Numbered from the stretch's first letter, positions 44,451 through 53,428 are shown. The stretch is DNA of 64,000 nt from an uncultured Clostridiaceae bacterium (GCA_947169155.1 CAMVON010000002.1:177726-241725), one strand, 5' to 3'. Numbers and translations: made by a program. The notes: generated by a model not told the origin, from the sequence alone.

Positions 44451-44464
44451 TTTTCCCTCCTTTT
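44439..44464 (+). terminator. Terminator overlapping the 216-aa gene stop
   Basis: Stem GGAGGGAA/TTCCCTCC; the left arm is inside the last codons; TTTT follows. Confidence 0.75.
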
Positions 44465-44600
44465 CCATATTTAAAAACATAATAATAACCAACAAATACA
44501 ATGTAAATTTAACAAAAATATAATACTTAATAAAATATAATTAATATATTGAATATTTTATTTTCTTATGATAAACTCTTTAAGTATAAGAGGTGTTTAT

Positions 44601-45401
44601 ATGTATTTATATGATCTAGACAGCAAAATATCAAGTAAATCATATGAATTATTAAATAGCCATATAGAAGAAGCTAAAAAATTGAGTGCAACTAGGATAA
44701 GTGAAATTAGAAATAAATGTAGAGATATACTATCACAAAATGGTATATTTGAAGATAGAAAAAATGGTAACATATACCTAGCAATGGAGAAAGAACTTAA
44801 TAATTTAGAACGCAATATAGACTATTATAATGAATATTTACTCGAAGAAGTTACAAAAAATAAAGTAGAACTTGGAATAGAAAATATATCTCAAAAAATA
44901 GACAGCTTAGAGCAAAAATTTGAGTTTGTTTTTGAAAAAGAAAATATAGGTATAAACAAAGCAAATAGTGAACAAAAAATAAGAAGTATGCTATTTACAT
45001 ATTTTGAAAGCTATAAAAATACTACTATAGATATGCTTACAAAATCTGGATATAGTTTATATACAACAGAAAAAATAGAAGAAGATATATTAGAATTTGT
45101 AACATCTAAAGCATCAGATGTTTTTGCAGAAAAAATATATACAGATAGAGTAACTGCAATGCAAGATTTAACACAAGATTTAGATAATTTATCTTTAAGA
45201 CTTGTAGATGAAGCACAAGCAAGATATGAATGTGAATTAAATGGTCAAATTTTTGACGAATTAAAAGATAAAAGAGATTCTGTAAGACAAAAAGCAGAAT
45301 TATTAGAAAGCTTAAGAGCACAAATATATAGTTTAGATTTAAAAACTGAAGAATTAACTCAAGACACTCCAATGCAAACAGGAGACAGAATACTATTGTA
45401 G
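44601..45401 (+). CDS. Hypothetical 266-aa coiled-coil protein
   Basis: Start ATG at 44601 after AGAGGTGTTT. Mostly long amphipathic helices (SHIEEAKKLSATRISEIRNK; ENISQKIDSLEQKFEF; LKDKRDSVRQKAELLESL), with no signal peptide or membrane segment. I recognise no family. It lies 8 bp before a second small helical gene and is probably coexpressed with it. Confidence 0.78.
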   Translation: MYLYDLDSKISSKSYELLNSHIEEAKKLSATRISEIRNKCRDILSQNGIFEDRKNGNIYLAMEKELNNLERNIDYYNEYLLEEVTKNKVELGIENISQKIDSLEQKFEFVFEKENIGINKANSEQKIRSMLFTYFESYKNTTIDMLTKSGYSLYTTEKIEEDILEFVTSKASDVFAEKIYTDRVTAMQDLTQDLDNLSLRLVDEAQARYECELNGQIFDELKDKRDSVRQKAELLESLRAQIYSLDLKTEELTQDTPMQTGDRILL

Positions 45402-45409
45402 GTGATTTA

Positions 45410-45778
45410 ATGAAAAAGAATAGAAGCTTAGCTGTAGTAAATGAGGATACTCTCATAAACAAAATAATAAAAAGCTTAAAAAACTTTTTGAACTTTAAAC
45501 AACATAAAGAACAAAAAGAAGATAACTTAAATAGACGTGCTACAGTAATTAAAGCAGAAAAGATAGTAGATAAAAAAATTAAAAGAAATATTACTTATGC
45601 AGATTTAGCACAAATGGAAGAAAATATTTCAAAAAATAGAAAAGTAATAGATGATTTAAATGAAGAAGAACTAAATATGCTAGATGAATACTATGATGCA
45701 AGAATTAATGAACTAAATGCAACACTAAATGATAAAAAATCTAATTACTTTAAAATTGCAACTAAAAAAAGAGCATAA
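45410..45778 (+). CDS. Hypothetical 122-aa helical protein
   Basis: Basic N-terminus (IIKSLKNFLNFKQHKEQKE), then helical segments (YADLAQMEENISKNRKVIDD). The start ATG follows GTAGGTGATTTA. No family recognised. Ends at a bidirectional terminator shared with the convergent kinase-like gene. Confidence 0.75.
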   Translation: MKKNRSLAVVNEDTLINKIIKSLKNFLNFKQHKEQKEDNLNRRATVIKAEKIVDKKIKRNITYADLAQMEENISKNRKVIDDLNEEELNMLDEYYDARINELNATLNDKKSNYFKIATKKRA

Positions 45779-45781
45779 AAA

Positions 45782-45811
45782 AGATGTACAAAAAGTACAT
45801 CTCTTTTTTTA
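45782..45811. terminator. Bidirectional terminator
   Basis: Stem AGATGTAC/GTACATCT with A5 loop. CTTTTTTT follows on the plus strand and TTTTTTA on the minus strand. Confidence 0.8.
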
Positions 45812-46615
45812 TATCTTTTTAAACCAATCGTAGTAGATATCAAAATCATCTCTATTATATTTATATGCTCTAATCATACGTATATATAAAGCAACTATTA
45901 AAATATTTCTTTTATGATTTATATCTTCATCAAAAAATGAAAGTATATAATCTATACTCAAATCTTTAAAGATTTCTATAGAAGAAAATATAGCAAAATA
46001 GAAGTCATATAGTCTATCACCAACAACAGGCATAGGGTCAATTACTTTAAGACTATTATTTTTATCTATCATAAAATTATGGGCTCCAAAATCGCCATGA
46101 AGTAAGTATTTAGAAGTTTTTTCATTCTTTATAAATAACAACGCTGCTTCAAGTTTTTTATCGCTTAAATTGTCATTATGAAGCATATCAATTTCATTTA
46201 ATGTTTCATCTTTTAAAAACTCATACCAGCTCTTTTTATCTTCGTAAAGATAACCATAATAATCATAACTAAAAAGACTATATCTAGATACAATACTATA
46301 TAAAGTTTCTACAATTTTTACATTAGATTTATACTTAAAAAGAACTCCATCAACAAATTCAAATACTGCAAATCCTAAAAATTTATTTGTGTATAGTAAT
46401 TTTGCAAATTCATCTATATTTGTATATATACTTAAAAAAGTAACTTGTGCCTTTAGTTCTAACTCATCCATAGTCTTAACTAAATATTTATCATTAAGGC
46501 AAAAAACAGTTGAGCCAGAAACACCATCTGTAAAATATTTAATTGAACTAATATCTACATTTTTATCTAAATTTAATTTAATATCTTCAATAATTATAGC
46601 TATGTTTTCTTGCAT
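45809..46615 (-). CDS. Aminoglycoside phosphotransferase-type kinase
   Basis: Protein-kinase-like fold enzyme of the APH/choline-kinase group, 268 aa. Catalytic loop LLHGDFGAHNF and the metal-binding VIDPMPVVGDRLYD motif are intact. N-terminal GVSGSTVF fits the nucleotide-binding loop. RBS GAGGTGGC. Substrate cannot be told; an antibiotic-resistance role is not implied. The minus-strand extended -10 TGATATAAT lies at about 46645-46637. Confidence 0.82.
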   Translation of the reverse strand: MQENIAIIIEDIKLNLDKNVDISSIKYFTDGVSGSTVFCLNDKYLVKTMDELELKAQVTFLSIYTNIDEFAKLLYTNKFLGFAVFEFVDGVLFKYKSNVKIVETLYSIVSRYSLFSYDYYGYLYEDKKSWYEFLKDETLNEIDMLHNDNLSDKKLEAALLFIKNEKTSKYLLHGDFGAHNFMIDKNNSLKVIDPMPVVGDRLYDFYFAIFSSIEIFKDLSIDYILSFFDEDINHKRNILIVALYIRMIRAYKYNRDDFDIYYDWFKKI

Positions 46616-46727
46616 AAAATAGCCACCTCAATATGTATTATATCATAATAATAAAAATATTATAAAACTATATAGAAAATATTTTTTCTTTAGTATATAA
46701 TTTAATTATACAAAAGAGGGAATAGAT

Positions 46728-47360
46728 ATGATAGAAGATTTTAAAGTATTGTGCCATAGTGCAATACGTATTGTAGCAGATAAAAAAGTAATTTATGTAG
46801 ATCCATTTGGCCTAGAAAAAAGATATTCTGATGCAGATTATATTTGTATAACTCATGCACACTATGATCATTTTTCACCAGAAGATATAAAAAAAGTAAA
46901 AAATAATGATAGTATAATACTAATTACAGAAGATATATTTCAAGATGTAGTAAAACTTGGATTTAAAGAAAATAGAATAGTAATTGTAGATCCTGGGCAA
47001 AAGTACAATATAAAGGGACTTTTGGTAGAAACTATACCAGCATATAACTTAGACAAAGCATTTCATCCAAAGGCAAATAACTGGGTGGGATATGTATTCA
47101 ATATCGGCTTTGAAAAGGTTTATGTTGCAGGAGATACAGATGTTACCCCTGAAGCATTAAAAGTAAAATGTGACTTATGTTTTTTACCAGTAGGTGGCAC
47201 ATATACAATGGATTATGCAGAAGCTGCAAAGCTTGCAAATATATTAAAGCCAGCAATTGTTGTACCTGTTCATTATGGTAAAATTGTTGGAAGCATTCAA
47301 GATGCTAAAAATTTTAAATGCCTATTAAATAATAATATTGAATGTAAAATTATGATTTAG
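46728..47360 (+). CDS. MBL-fold metal-dependent hydrolase (UlaG/UPF0173-like)
   Basis: 210-aa metallo-beta-lactamase-fold hydrolase. Metal ligands in THAHYDHFS (HxHxDH), AGDTDVTPE and the C-terminal VPVHYGKIVG. The short form resembles UPF0173 and UlaG lactonases. Cytoplasmic. Ends 14 bp before the next gene, with which it is probably cotranscribed. Confidence 0.87.
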   Translation: MIEDFKVLCHSAIRIVADKKVIYVDPFGLEKRYSDADYICITHAHYDHFSPEDIKKVKNNDSIILITEDIFQDVVKLGFKENRIVIVDPGQKYNIKGLLVETIPAYNLDKAFHPKANNWVGYVFNIGFEKVYVAGDTDVTPEALKVKCDLCFLPVGGTYTMDYAEAAKLANILKPAIVVPVHYGKIVGSIQDAKNFKCLLNNNIECKIMI

Positions 47361-47374
47361 TTGGAGGTGTTTTT

Positions 47375-48463
47375 ATGTTTTATAACCAAGATGATGAAGA
47401 AAATTTTTTATCAGACAAAAGAGTAGAAGAAGTTTACCAAGAAGAAAAAGCTACTCCTAGAAGACGTGGAGGATATGTAGAGGAAAATAATAGTCCAAAA
47501 AAAGAAGAAGAACAAAGAATAAAAAAAGCTCCTGTTCCACAAAGAAACGATGATGACGACGAGGAAGAAAATGATACTATAATTAATATTACAATAGTAA
47601 TAGTATTTATCATTGTTCTTGTGTTAGCTGGCATAATAGTATCTAAAATATTCTTTGGAAAAGATAAAAATAAAACAGAAGATTCAACAACAAAAACAGA
47701 AACAGTAGCACCAACAAATGATACAAAAAAAGAAGAAACTAAAACAAATACCAATACTAACACTAATACTAATACTAACACAAATACTAATACAACATCA
47801 GATACATACAATGCATATCCTGTAACTATTGAATCAGTAGTATATAAAAAAGGTGGTAATTTCTATAACAATAACGAAAAAATCACAGGCGATAAGGTAT
47901 ATGTAGAGTATAAACAAATAAGTGGCCTAAAAAATACAACAAAACAAGCTGAAATAAATACATTACTAAAAGACAAAGTAATAGCTCTTTATGATAAAAA
48001 CTATCTAGCAGATAAAGATACACTATTTGTAGATATACATACAAAAATTAGTGTAAACTTTAACACATTGTCATATGTAATATATCGAAGTGGCGAGGAT
48101 ATAGATGGTAAACATATATTAGAAAAAGTTGAGTCAATAAATATTAGATTATCTGATGCAAAAGAAATAGCTTTTGAAGATATATTTGTGACAGGTACAA
48201 ATATAAAAGATGTATATAATTCATATGTTAAAGGTAAAGTTAGTGCATATTACTACACACCAGAAAAACTATATGTATATGACTCAAATTATAAAGAAAC
48301 AATGATAGATATGAGCAAATATAAAGATAAAATATCTATTATGACAAAATATAATGAAGATAAAGATATATTCACTTCTCAAGCTAAATCTCAAAAAATG
48401 TTTACAACACTTTCAGGCACTGTAAGTGAAGAAACAAAAGAGAGAGCTTTCAAACAAAATTAG
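47375..48463 (+). CDS. Membrane-anchored protein with Thr-Asn repeat stalk
   Basis: 362 aa. The N-terminal ~70 residues are cytoplasmic and charged (KATPRRRGGYVEE, NDDDDEEEND). One membrane helix (about 71-92) is followed by a Thr/Asn-rich stalk with eight TN dipeptides (124-139) and a ~215-residue extracellular domain with alternating beta strands that resembles DUF3298/RsiV-type domains, which I cannot confirm. RBS TTGGAGGTG. Function unknown. Confidence 0.78.
   Translation: MFYNQDDEENFLSDKRVEEVYQEEKATPRRRGGYVEENNSPKKEEEQRIKKAPVPQRNDDDDEEENDTIINITIVIVFIIVLVLAGIIVSKIFFGKDKNKTEDSTTKTETVAPTNDTKKEETKTNTNTNTNTNTNTNTNTTSDTYNAYPVTIESVVYKKGGNFYNNNEKITGDKVYVEYKQISGLKNTTKQAEINTLLKDKVIALYDKNYLADKDTLFVDIHTKISVNFNTLSYVIYRSGEDIDGKHILEKVESINIRLSDAKEIAFEDIFVTGTNIKDVYNSYVKGKVSAYYYTPEKLYVYDSNYKETMIDMSKYKDKISIMTKYNEDKDIFTSQAKSQKMFTTLSGTVSEETKERAFKQN
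47744..47791 (+). repeat. Hexanucleotide ACN-AAY repeat coding (Thr-Asn)8
   Basis: Eight imperfect 6-bp units, in frame, with third-base variation. A length change by replication slippage would keep the frame. Confidence 0.85.
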
Positions 48464-48478
48464 ATAATTATAATTTAA

Positions 48479-48513
48479 GAATAACACTTTCTTTGTAAAG
48501 TGTTATTTTTTTC
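48479..48513 (+). terminator. Terminator
   Basis: Perfect 11-bp stem AATAACACTTT/AAAGTGTTATT followed by a T-run. Confidence 0.88.
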
Positions 48514-48542
48514 TTGTAAGAAATATTTAATAATGTTAAAAT
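48514..48542 (+). promoter_or_regulatory. Promoter of ybaK
   Basis: TTGTAA (48514-48519), 17-bp spacer, TAAAAT (48537-48542) with TGT before it. Confidence 0.55.
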
Positions 48543-48560
48543 TTATATAGGTGAGATAAT

Positions 48561-49031
48561 ATGCAAGATAAAACTAACGTAATGAGAATACTAGATCAAA
48601 AAAAGGTACAATACATCCCGCATTATTATAATCCACAAGAAGCTATTGCAGGGCTAGATGTTGCAAAACTTTTAAATGAAAATCCAGCACAGACTTTTAA
48701 AACACTAGTAACAGTTGCAAAAAGCAATAATCACTATGTTTTCGTAATACCTGTAGAATGTGAGCTAGATTTGAAAAAGGCGGCAAAAGCAGTGGGTGAA
48801 AAAAATGTTGAGATGATTAAACAAAAAGAACTATTACCACTTACAGGATATATTCATGGTGGTTGTTCACCAATAGGAATGAAAAAGTATTTTTCAACAG
48901 TAATAGATAGTAGCGCATTAGAGTTTAACACTATTATAGTAAGTGCAGGAAGACTAGGTGCACAAGTAGAATTAAATCCAAAAGATTTTGAAAAAGTAAT
49001 ACGCATTAAATTTGAAAACATTACAATATAA
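48561..49031 (+). CDS. ybaK: Cys-tRNA(Pro)/aminoacyl-tRNA deacylase YbaK
   Basis: Freestanding trans-editing enzyme that hydrolyses mischarged tRNA, chiefly Cys-tRNA(Pro). 156 aa. Motifs FKTLVT, VIPVECELDLKKAA (with the family lysine) and GGCSPIGMKK are those of YbaK. RBS AGGTGAG. Fits with the short ProS in this window. Ends 10 bp before the YgjP-like gene. Confidence 0.92.
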   Translation: MQDKTNVMRILDQKKVQYIPHYYNPQEAIAGLDVAKLLNENPAQTFKTLVTVAKSNNHYVFVIPVECELDLKKAAKAVGEKNVEMIKQKELLPLTGYIHGGCSPIGMKKYFSTVIDSSALEFNTIIVSAGRLGAQVELNPKDFEKVIRIKFENITI

Positions 49032-49041
49032 AGGAGAAAAA

Positions 49042-49731
49042 ATGACAGATACAGAAATAGTAACAATAAATGGATTAAATGTCATAGTACAAAGAGGTAA
49101 AATTAAAAATACATATTTTAGTATAAAAGATGGAAAAGCATACATGAAAGTATCAAAATATTGCTCTAAGGAAAAAATAATGGAAATGTTAGAATCAAAA
49201 GAAAAATGGTATAGGAAAAACTTACAAAAAAGCCATGAATCTAGAGAAATAGATTTAAAAAATAAAGAGTATATATATATTCTTGGAAATAAGATAAAAA
49301 TAGAATATATATATGAAGATAGAACAACAGCTAAAATATTATTAAATGAAAATGAATGTAAAATATTGCTTCCAAAAGGAATAATTCTTACAGATGCTCA
49401 TTATCAAAAGATGGAAAAAAAGTTAGATTCACTAGTTAAATCATTATCTGGTAAATATATTTATGATGCAATGAAAAAATATATAGCTCTTACAGGTTTA
49501 ACACCAAAAGAAATAAAAATTGGAAAATTTAAATCTTTTTGGGGAAATTGTTCATCTAAAAAAATAATAAAAATGAATCAAAAATTAATATATTATGGAA
49601 TACCACAAATAGAGTATGTATGCCTACATGAGCTAACACATCTAAGATATATGAATCATCAAAAAGACTTTTGGGAACATGTAAAAAAATATATGCCAGA
49701 ATATAAACAAATATCAAGTGTACTTAAGTAG
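49042..49731 (+). CDS. YgjP-type (DUF45) zinc metallopeptidase-like protein
   Basis: 229 aa. The HELTH zinc motif is preceded by FWGNCSSKKIIKMNQKLI and followed by NHQKDFWEHV, the pattern of the DUF45/YgjP group. The frame is open upstream into ybaK, but the ATG at 49042 follows AAAGGAGAA. Cytoplasmic, substrate unknown. Confidence 0.87.
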   Translation: MTDTEIVTINGLNVIVQRGKIKNTYFSIKDGKAYMKVSKYCSKEKIMEMLESKEKWYRKNLQKSHESREIDLKNKEYIYILGNKIKIEYIYEDRTTAKILLNENECKILLPKGIILTDAHYQKMEKKLDSLVKSLSGKYIYDAMKKYIALTGLTPKEIKIGKFKSFWGNCSSKKIIKMNQKLIYYGIPQIEYVCLHELTHLRYMNHQKDFWEHVKKYMPEYKQISSVLK

Positions 49732-49733
49732 CC

Positions 49734-49762
49734 TTGAATTAACTTGTTTTTTAATATATAAT
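49734..49762 (+). promoter_or_regulatory. Promoter of the 197-aa gene
   Basis: TTGAAT (49734-49739), 17-bp spacer, TATAAT (49757-49762). Confidence 0.7.
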
Positions 49763-49784
49763 ATCAAAAAAGGGGGATAAGGAT

Positions 49785-50378
49785 ATGGATAAGAAAACAA
49801 AAATGATAATTTATGCAGTAGCAGCTGTATTTTTAATTTTTTTAGTAGTAATATGTGCAGCTAAAATTAAAGCTTCAAAACCAGCTACTGCTTTAAATAA
49901 TTTAGTAAAAGAATTAAATAATGGTAACTTTAAGAAAGCTGGAGAATATTGTGTAGATAACACAATGGATGCATTTGGAATAGATGAAAGTATAGAAGAT
50001 TTAGAAATGGTTAAACTATATTATAAAAATATAAGTATAAAAGTTAACAAAGTAACTAAATCTAAAGATAGTGCTGTATTAAATGTAGATGTCTCAAATA
50101 AAGACTTAGGCAAAATATTTAGCAACTATATGGGAAAAGCTCAAGAATTAGCTTTAGAAAAATTAAATACAAAGAAAAGCACAAAAGATATGGAAAATGA
50201 ACTAAAAGAATACTTTAAATCACAATTTAGTTCAGAAGATATTGAAACAAAAACAACAAATGTAGATATTGTACTAAATAAAGTAGATGGTAAATGGAAA
50301 GTTGTAATAGATAGCAATTTAAGAAATGCATTTCTACCAGGGCTATATTCAGCAACAAACATATTTGCAACTTGTTAA
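49785..50378 (+). CDS. Membrane-anchored DUF4878/NTF2-like protein
   Basis: 197 aa: one N-terminal membrane helix (residues 8-28), then an extracellular domain. The start PATALNNLVKELNNGNFKKAGEYC and end VNKVDGKWKVVIDSNL fit the NTF2-like DUF4878 pattern. A cysteine occurs near the C-terminus. RBS AAGGGGGATAAGG. Function unknown. Confidence 0.72.
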   Translation: MDKKTKMIIYAVAAVFLIFLVVICAAKIKASKPATALNNLVKELNNGNFKKAGEYCVDNTMDAFGIDESIEDLEMVKLYYKNISIKVNKVTKSKDSAVLNVDVSNKDLGKIFSNYMGKAQELALEKLNTKKSTKDMENELKEYFKSQFSSEDIETKTTNVDIVLNKVDGKWKVVIDSNLRNAFLPGLYSATNIFATC

Positions 50379-50383
50379 AATTC

Positions 50384-50416
50384 AAGCGACATAGTAACTC
50401 TATGCCGCTTTTTTTA
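50384..50416 (+). terminator. Terminator
   Basis: Stem AAGCG-A-CATAG/CTATG-C-CGCTT with an A-C mismatch, then T7. Confidence 0.8.
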
Positions 50417-50422
50417 TGCCTA

Positions 50423-50451
50423 TTGCATTTTACATAAAAAAATGGTATAAT
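50423..50451 (+). promoter_or_regulatory. Promoter and structured leader of the 299-aa gene
   Basis: TTGCAT (50423-50428), 17-bp spacer, TATAAT (50446-50451) with TGG before it. The ~80-nt leader that follows contains a hairpin AAACGTGA/TCATCGTTT (one bulge) and a small GCC-GATT-GGC hairpin just before the ribosome site. Confidence 0.6.
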
Positions 50452-50539
50452 CATTCAAGCAAATATAGAAACATACAATAAACGTGAGATTTCATCGTTT
50501 TGCAAAAAAATGCCGATTGGCGGAAAGGGAGGGAGATTT

Positions 50540-51439
50540 ATGAAGATATTTAAATCTCGAATTGAAATATTTAAAAGAGGGGAATTGACACCAAAAGTTT
50601 TTGAGATGGTCGTAGACCATGGAGAAATTCTAGAAGATGAAGAAAGATTCAGAATGATGACTCTTGGCAATGAGGTTAAGTTTTATGCACTTGATGATGA
50701 AGGCAAAAGTGTAGAATGCAGCATTGAAGATTACAAAAATGAACCATATTATGATTTCTTGAAAAAGAAAGAATATGAGTATGTTAAATATTTACCAGAC
50801 TTAGACGGACAATATATTGTTGACATGTTTGAAAGAAATAATGCACAAGACTATTTAGATTTTGATAATTACTGTATGCAAACATCATGTGATTATAAGC
50901 AACTACAATGTATGGAAGAAATCGATACAATTGTATATAAGTATGAACTAGACGTAGAAACACTTAAAAGAAAATTCTTAGAAATAAGAGAACTAGTAGA
51001 TCTTACAGATGAAGAGTTAAATAAAGTACTTTGTAGATTACTAGAAAGAAAAATACTTAAAGAGGCACCATTTATTAAATCAATTAAAGTCAAAAGAGAA
51101 TTAAATGGAAATCAAGAGTATTATGAAGTAGTAAGAATTAATGGTAAAAAATGTGAAGAATTCTACTTAAAAGGAGTAAATTCAACAACAATGCGTTCAG
51201 ATGTAGCTATTGGTATGCCATTAATATATTTCAAAGGAAGAAATCAAATCGATGAATATTCAAACAATCCTATGAGATTTTATGAAGATGAAAACGATAA
51301 TGAGATTCTTGTTTTTGTAGGAAGAAGAAAATATGGAGAAAAAGAAGTTGCTCAAGTATTCGAATCTGGATTCTATGATTCATACAAAAAGACAATGGTG
51401 TGTATAACATCTAAGACAAATATTGAGCATATGCTCTAA
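50540..51439 (+). CDS. Hypothetical 299-aa protein
   Basis: No family recognised. The start ATG at 50540 follows GGGAGGGAG. Soluble and rich in acidic and aromatic residues, with a central helical part (YELDVETLKRKFLEIRELVDLTDEELNKVLCRLLERKI) resembling a winged-helix-like segment, and a C-terminal beta-rich part (EILVFVGRRKYGEKEVAQVFESG). Monocistronic with a notable leader. Confidence 0.78.
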   Translation: MKIFKSRIEIFKRGELTPKVFEMVVDHGEILEDEERFRMMTLGNEVKFYALDDEGKSVECSIEDYKNEPYYDFLKKKEYEYVKYLPDLDGQYIVDMFERNNAQDYLDFDNYCMQTSCDYKQLQCMEEIDTIVYKYELDVETLKRKFLEIRELVDLTDEELNKVLCRLLERKILKEAPFIKSIKVKRELNGNQEYYEVVRINGKKCEEFYLKGVNSTTMRSDVAIGMPLIYFKGRNQIDEYSNNPMRFYEDENDNEILVFVGRRKYGEKEVAQVFESGFYDSYKKTMVCITSKTNIEHML

Positions 51440-51443
51440 ATAA

Positions 51444-51468
51444 GGCTTGAATTTTTATTCAAGCTTTT
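51444..51468 (+). terminator. Terminator
   Basis: Perfect stem GCTTGAAT/ATTCAAGC, T4 loop, TTTTATAT tail. Confidence 0.8.
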
Positions 51469-51500
51469 ATATTATATTACTAATAGTAAAGGAGATTATT

Positions 51501-52070
51501 ATGAATAAAAAAACAATGCTTGTAGATTTAGACTATGTTATTTGTTCCCCGGGATTTTTACCAATAGTAAATGAATTTTTTGATACAGATTATGAAGAAG
51601 ATGATTTTGAAGAATATATAATAGATGATATTTTTGGTGATAGAGCACAAGAGTTTTATGACTATTACGTAGAACAAGACGGATACAAAGATGCAGTATT
51701 TAAAGAAGGAGCTAAAGAGGTATTAGAAAGATTAAGTAAGTACTATAGAATTCACATATGCAGTGCTTGTGTAATGTTTGGAGCAGAAAGAAAATCTGCT
51801 AAATTATTTGCAGATAAATATAATTTTTTAATACAACAACTTCCGTTTCTAAATCCAGAAGATATCATATTTACTAATTCAAAAAATATTTTCAAAGCAG
51901 ACGTACAAATAGATGACAGACTCCAAAATCTTCAAGGTGAAGTTAAAACTAAGCTCCTTTTTGATGCATATCACAATAGAACAATAACAGATGAAGAACT
52001 TCAAAATCAAGGAGTAAAAAGGGTAAAAAGTTGGAAAGAAATCGAAAACATTCTTTTAGATAATATGTAA
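51501..52070 (+). CDS. 5'(3')-deoxyribonucleotidase-like HAD protein (NT5C family)
   Basis: HAD-superfamily phosphatase, 189 aa. Motif I DLDYV (DxDxV) near the N-terminus, motif II ICSACV region and motif III/IV VQIDDRLQN. The NT5C family dephosphorylates deoxynucleoside monophosphates. Start ATG at 51501 after AAAGGAGAT; the frame is open 54 bp further upstream into the terminator. Complements the dGTPase-type gene at 27 kb in dNTP control, by inference. Confidence 0.82.
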   Translation: MNKKTMLVDLDYVICSPGFLPIVNEFFDTDYEEDDFEEYIIDDIFGDRAQEFYDYYVEQDGYKDAVFKEGAKEVLERLSKYYRIHICSACVMFGAERKSAKLFADKYNFLIQQLPFLNPEDIIFTNSKNIFKADVQIDDRLQNLQGEVKTKLLFDAYHNRTITDEELQNQGVKRVKSWKEIENILLDNM

Positions 52071-52079
52071 AGTAATATA

Positions 52080-52109
52080 AAACTAGTTAATTATTTAACT
52101 AGTTTTTTT
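52080..52109 (+). terminator. Terminator
   Basis: Perfect stem AACTAGTTAA/TTAACTAGTT, 4-nt loop, T-run. Confidence 0.88.
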
Positions 52110-52116
52110 ATTTTTA

Positions 52117-52145
52117 TTGTCAAACAAAAAAATAAATGCTATAAT
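52117..52145 (+). promoter_or_regulatory. Promoter of ackA
   Basis: TTGTCA (52117-52122), 17-bp spacer, TATAAT (52140-52145) with TGC before it. Confidence 0.7.
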
Positions 52146-52178
52146 TAAGTATCCACTTTTAAAAAAGGAGTGATAATT

Positions 52179-53378
52179 ATGAAGATATTAATTTTAAACT
52201 GTGGAAGTTCATCACTTAAATTCCAAGTCATTGACATGGATGGTGAAAAAATGCTAGTTAAAGGTAACTATGAATCAATTGGAGGAAAAAGAGCAAATTT
52301 AAGATTTAAAGCAAATGGTCAAAAAGTTGAACTTGAAAAAGCGGCTAGAGACTATGAAGAAGCTGTTAAATTCGTATTAAATCTTATTCAAAATCCAGAA
52401 TACAACATCATTAAATCTTTAGATGAAATTGGTGCTGTAGGACATAGAATTGTTCATGGTGGAGAGTATTATAGTGAATCTGTATTAATTACAGATGAAG
52501 TTTTAGAAGGAATTAAAGAATGTATTCCACTAGCTCCACTACATAATCCAGAAGGACTTGCAGGTATTAAAGCAACTCAAAAAGCATTACCAAATACACC
52601 AATGGTTGTTGTTTTTGATACTGCTTTCCATCAAACATTACCAGAAATTGCATATATCTATCAATTACCATATAGATATTATGAACAATATAAACTAAGA
52701 AAGTATGGATTCCATGGTACAAGCCATAAATTTGTTGTAAGACGTGCAGCAGAAATTTTAGGAAAAGATTTAAAAGATTTAAAAATTGTAAACTGTCATT
52801 TAGGACAAGGTGCATCTTTGTGTGCTGTTAAAGATGGAAAGAGTGTAGAAACTTCAATGGGACTTACTCCTACTGGTGGTATTCCAATGGGTACTCGTAG
52901 CGGAGATATTGATCCTGCAATAATTCCATATTTAATGCGTAGAGAAGAATTAGATGCAAATGAAATAGATAGAATGCTAAATAAAAAGAGTGGTGCATGG
53001 GGTGTATCTGGTGTATCAGATGATTACAGAGATATAGAAAGAGAATATGCATATGGAGACCAAAGATCTATTCTAGCACTAGATTCTCAAGCATATATCA
53101 TTGCAAAAACTATAGTCTCATACATGGTTCCACTTGGTGGACTTGACGTTATTACATTTAGCGGTGGTGTAGGTGAAAAAGGAATTGAAGAAAGAGAAAG
53201 AATTTGCAAATTCCTAGAATTTTTAGGAGTAAAAATAGATAAAGAAGCTAACAATATTAAAGGTGAAGAAAGAATTATTTCAACACCAGATTCTAAAATT
53301 AAAGTTATGATTGTTCCTACAAACGAAGAACTAATGATAGCTAGAGACACATATGAAATTGTAAGCAAGTTAAAATAG
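52179..53378 (+). CDS. ackA: Acetate kinase
   Basis: Interconverts acetyl phosphate plus ADP and acetate plus ATP; the ATP-yielding step of acetate fermentation. Motifs LNCGSSSLKF, VGHRIVHGG, KYGFHGTSHKFV and FSGGVGEKG are present. 399 aa from the ATG at 52179 (after AAGGAGTGAT); an in-frame GTG nine bases earlier overlaps the ribosome site. The usual partner pta is not adjacent. Confidence 0.96.
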   Translation: MKILILNCGSSSLKFQVIDMDGEKMLVKGNYESIGGKRANLRFKANGQKVELEKAARDYEEAVKFVLNLIQNPEYNIIKSLDEIGAVGHRIVHGGEYYSESVLITDEVLEGIKECIPLAPLHNPEGLAGIKATQKALPNTPMVVVFDTAFHQTLPEIAYIYQLPYRYYEQYKLRKYGFHGTSHKFVVRRAAEILGKDLKDLKIVNCHLGQGASLCAVKDGKSVETSMGLTPTGGIPMGTRSGDIDPAIIPYLMRREELDANEIDRMLNKKSGAWGVSGVSDDYRDIEREYAYGDQRSILALDSQAYIIAKTIVSYMVPLGGLDVITFSGGVGEKGIEERERICKFLEFLGVKIDKEANNIKGEERIISTPDSKIKVMIVPTNEELMIARDTYEIVSKLK

Positions 53379-53379
53379 T

Positions 53380-53407
53380 AAAAAGGAGGGAATACCCTTC
53401 TTTTTTT
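53380..53407 (+). terminator. Terminator after ackA
   Basis: Imperfect stem AAGGAGGG/CCCTTCTT with an AATA loop and T7. Confidence 0.7.
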
Positions 53408-53428
53408 ATGAAAAAATAAAAAAAGTAT

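Noticed and set aside
45809..46615. Aminoglycoside resistance gene
   Set aside because: Only the general kinase fold is supported; the sequence does not match a known resistance enzyme that I can recognise.
47744..47791. CRISPR-like direct repeats
   Set aside because: Units are 6 bp without spacers and are coding Thr-Asn codons. No CRISPR array was seen in the window.
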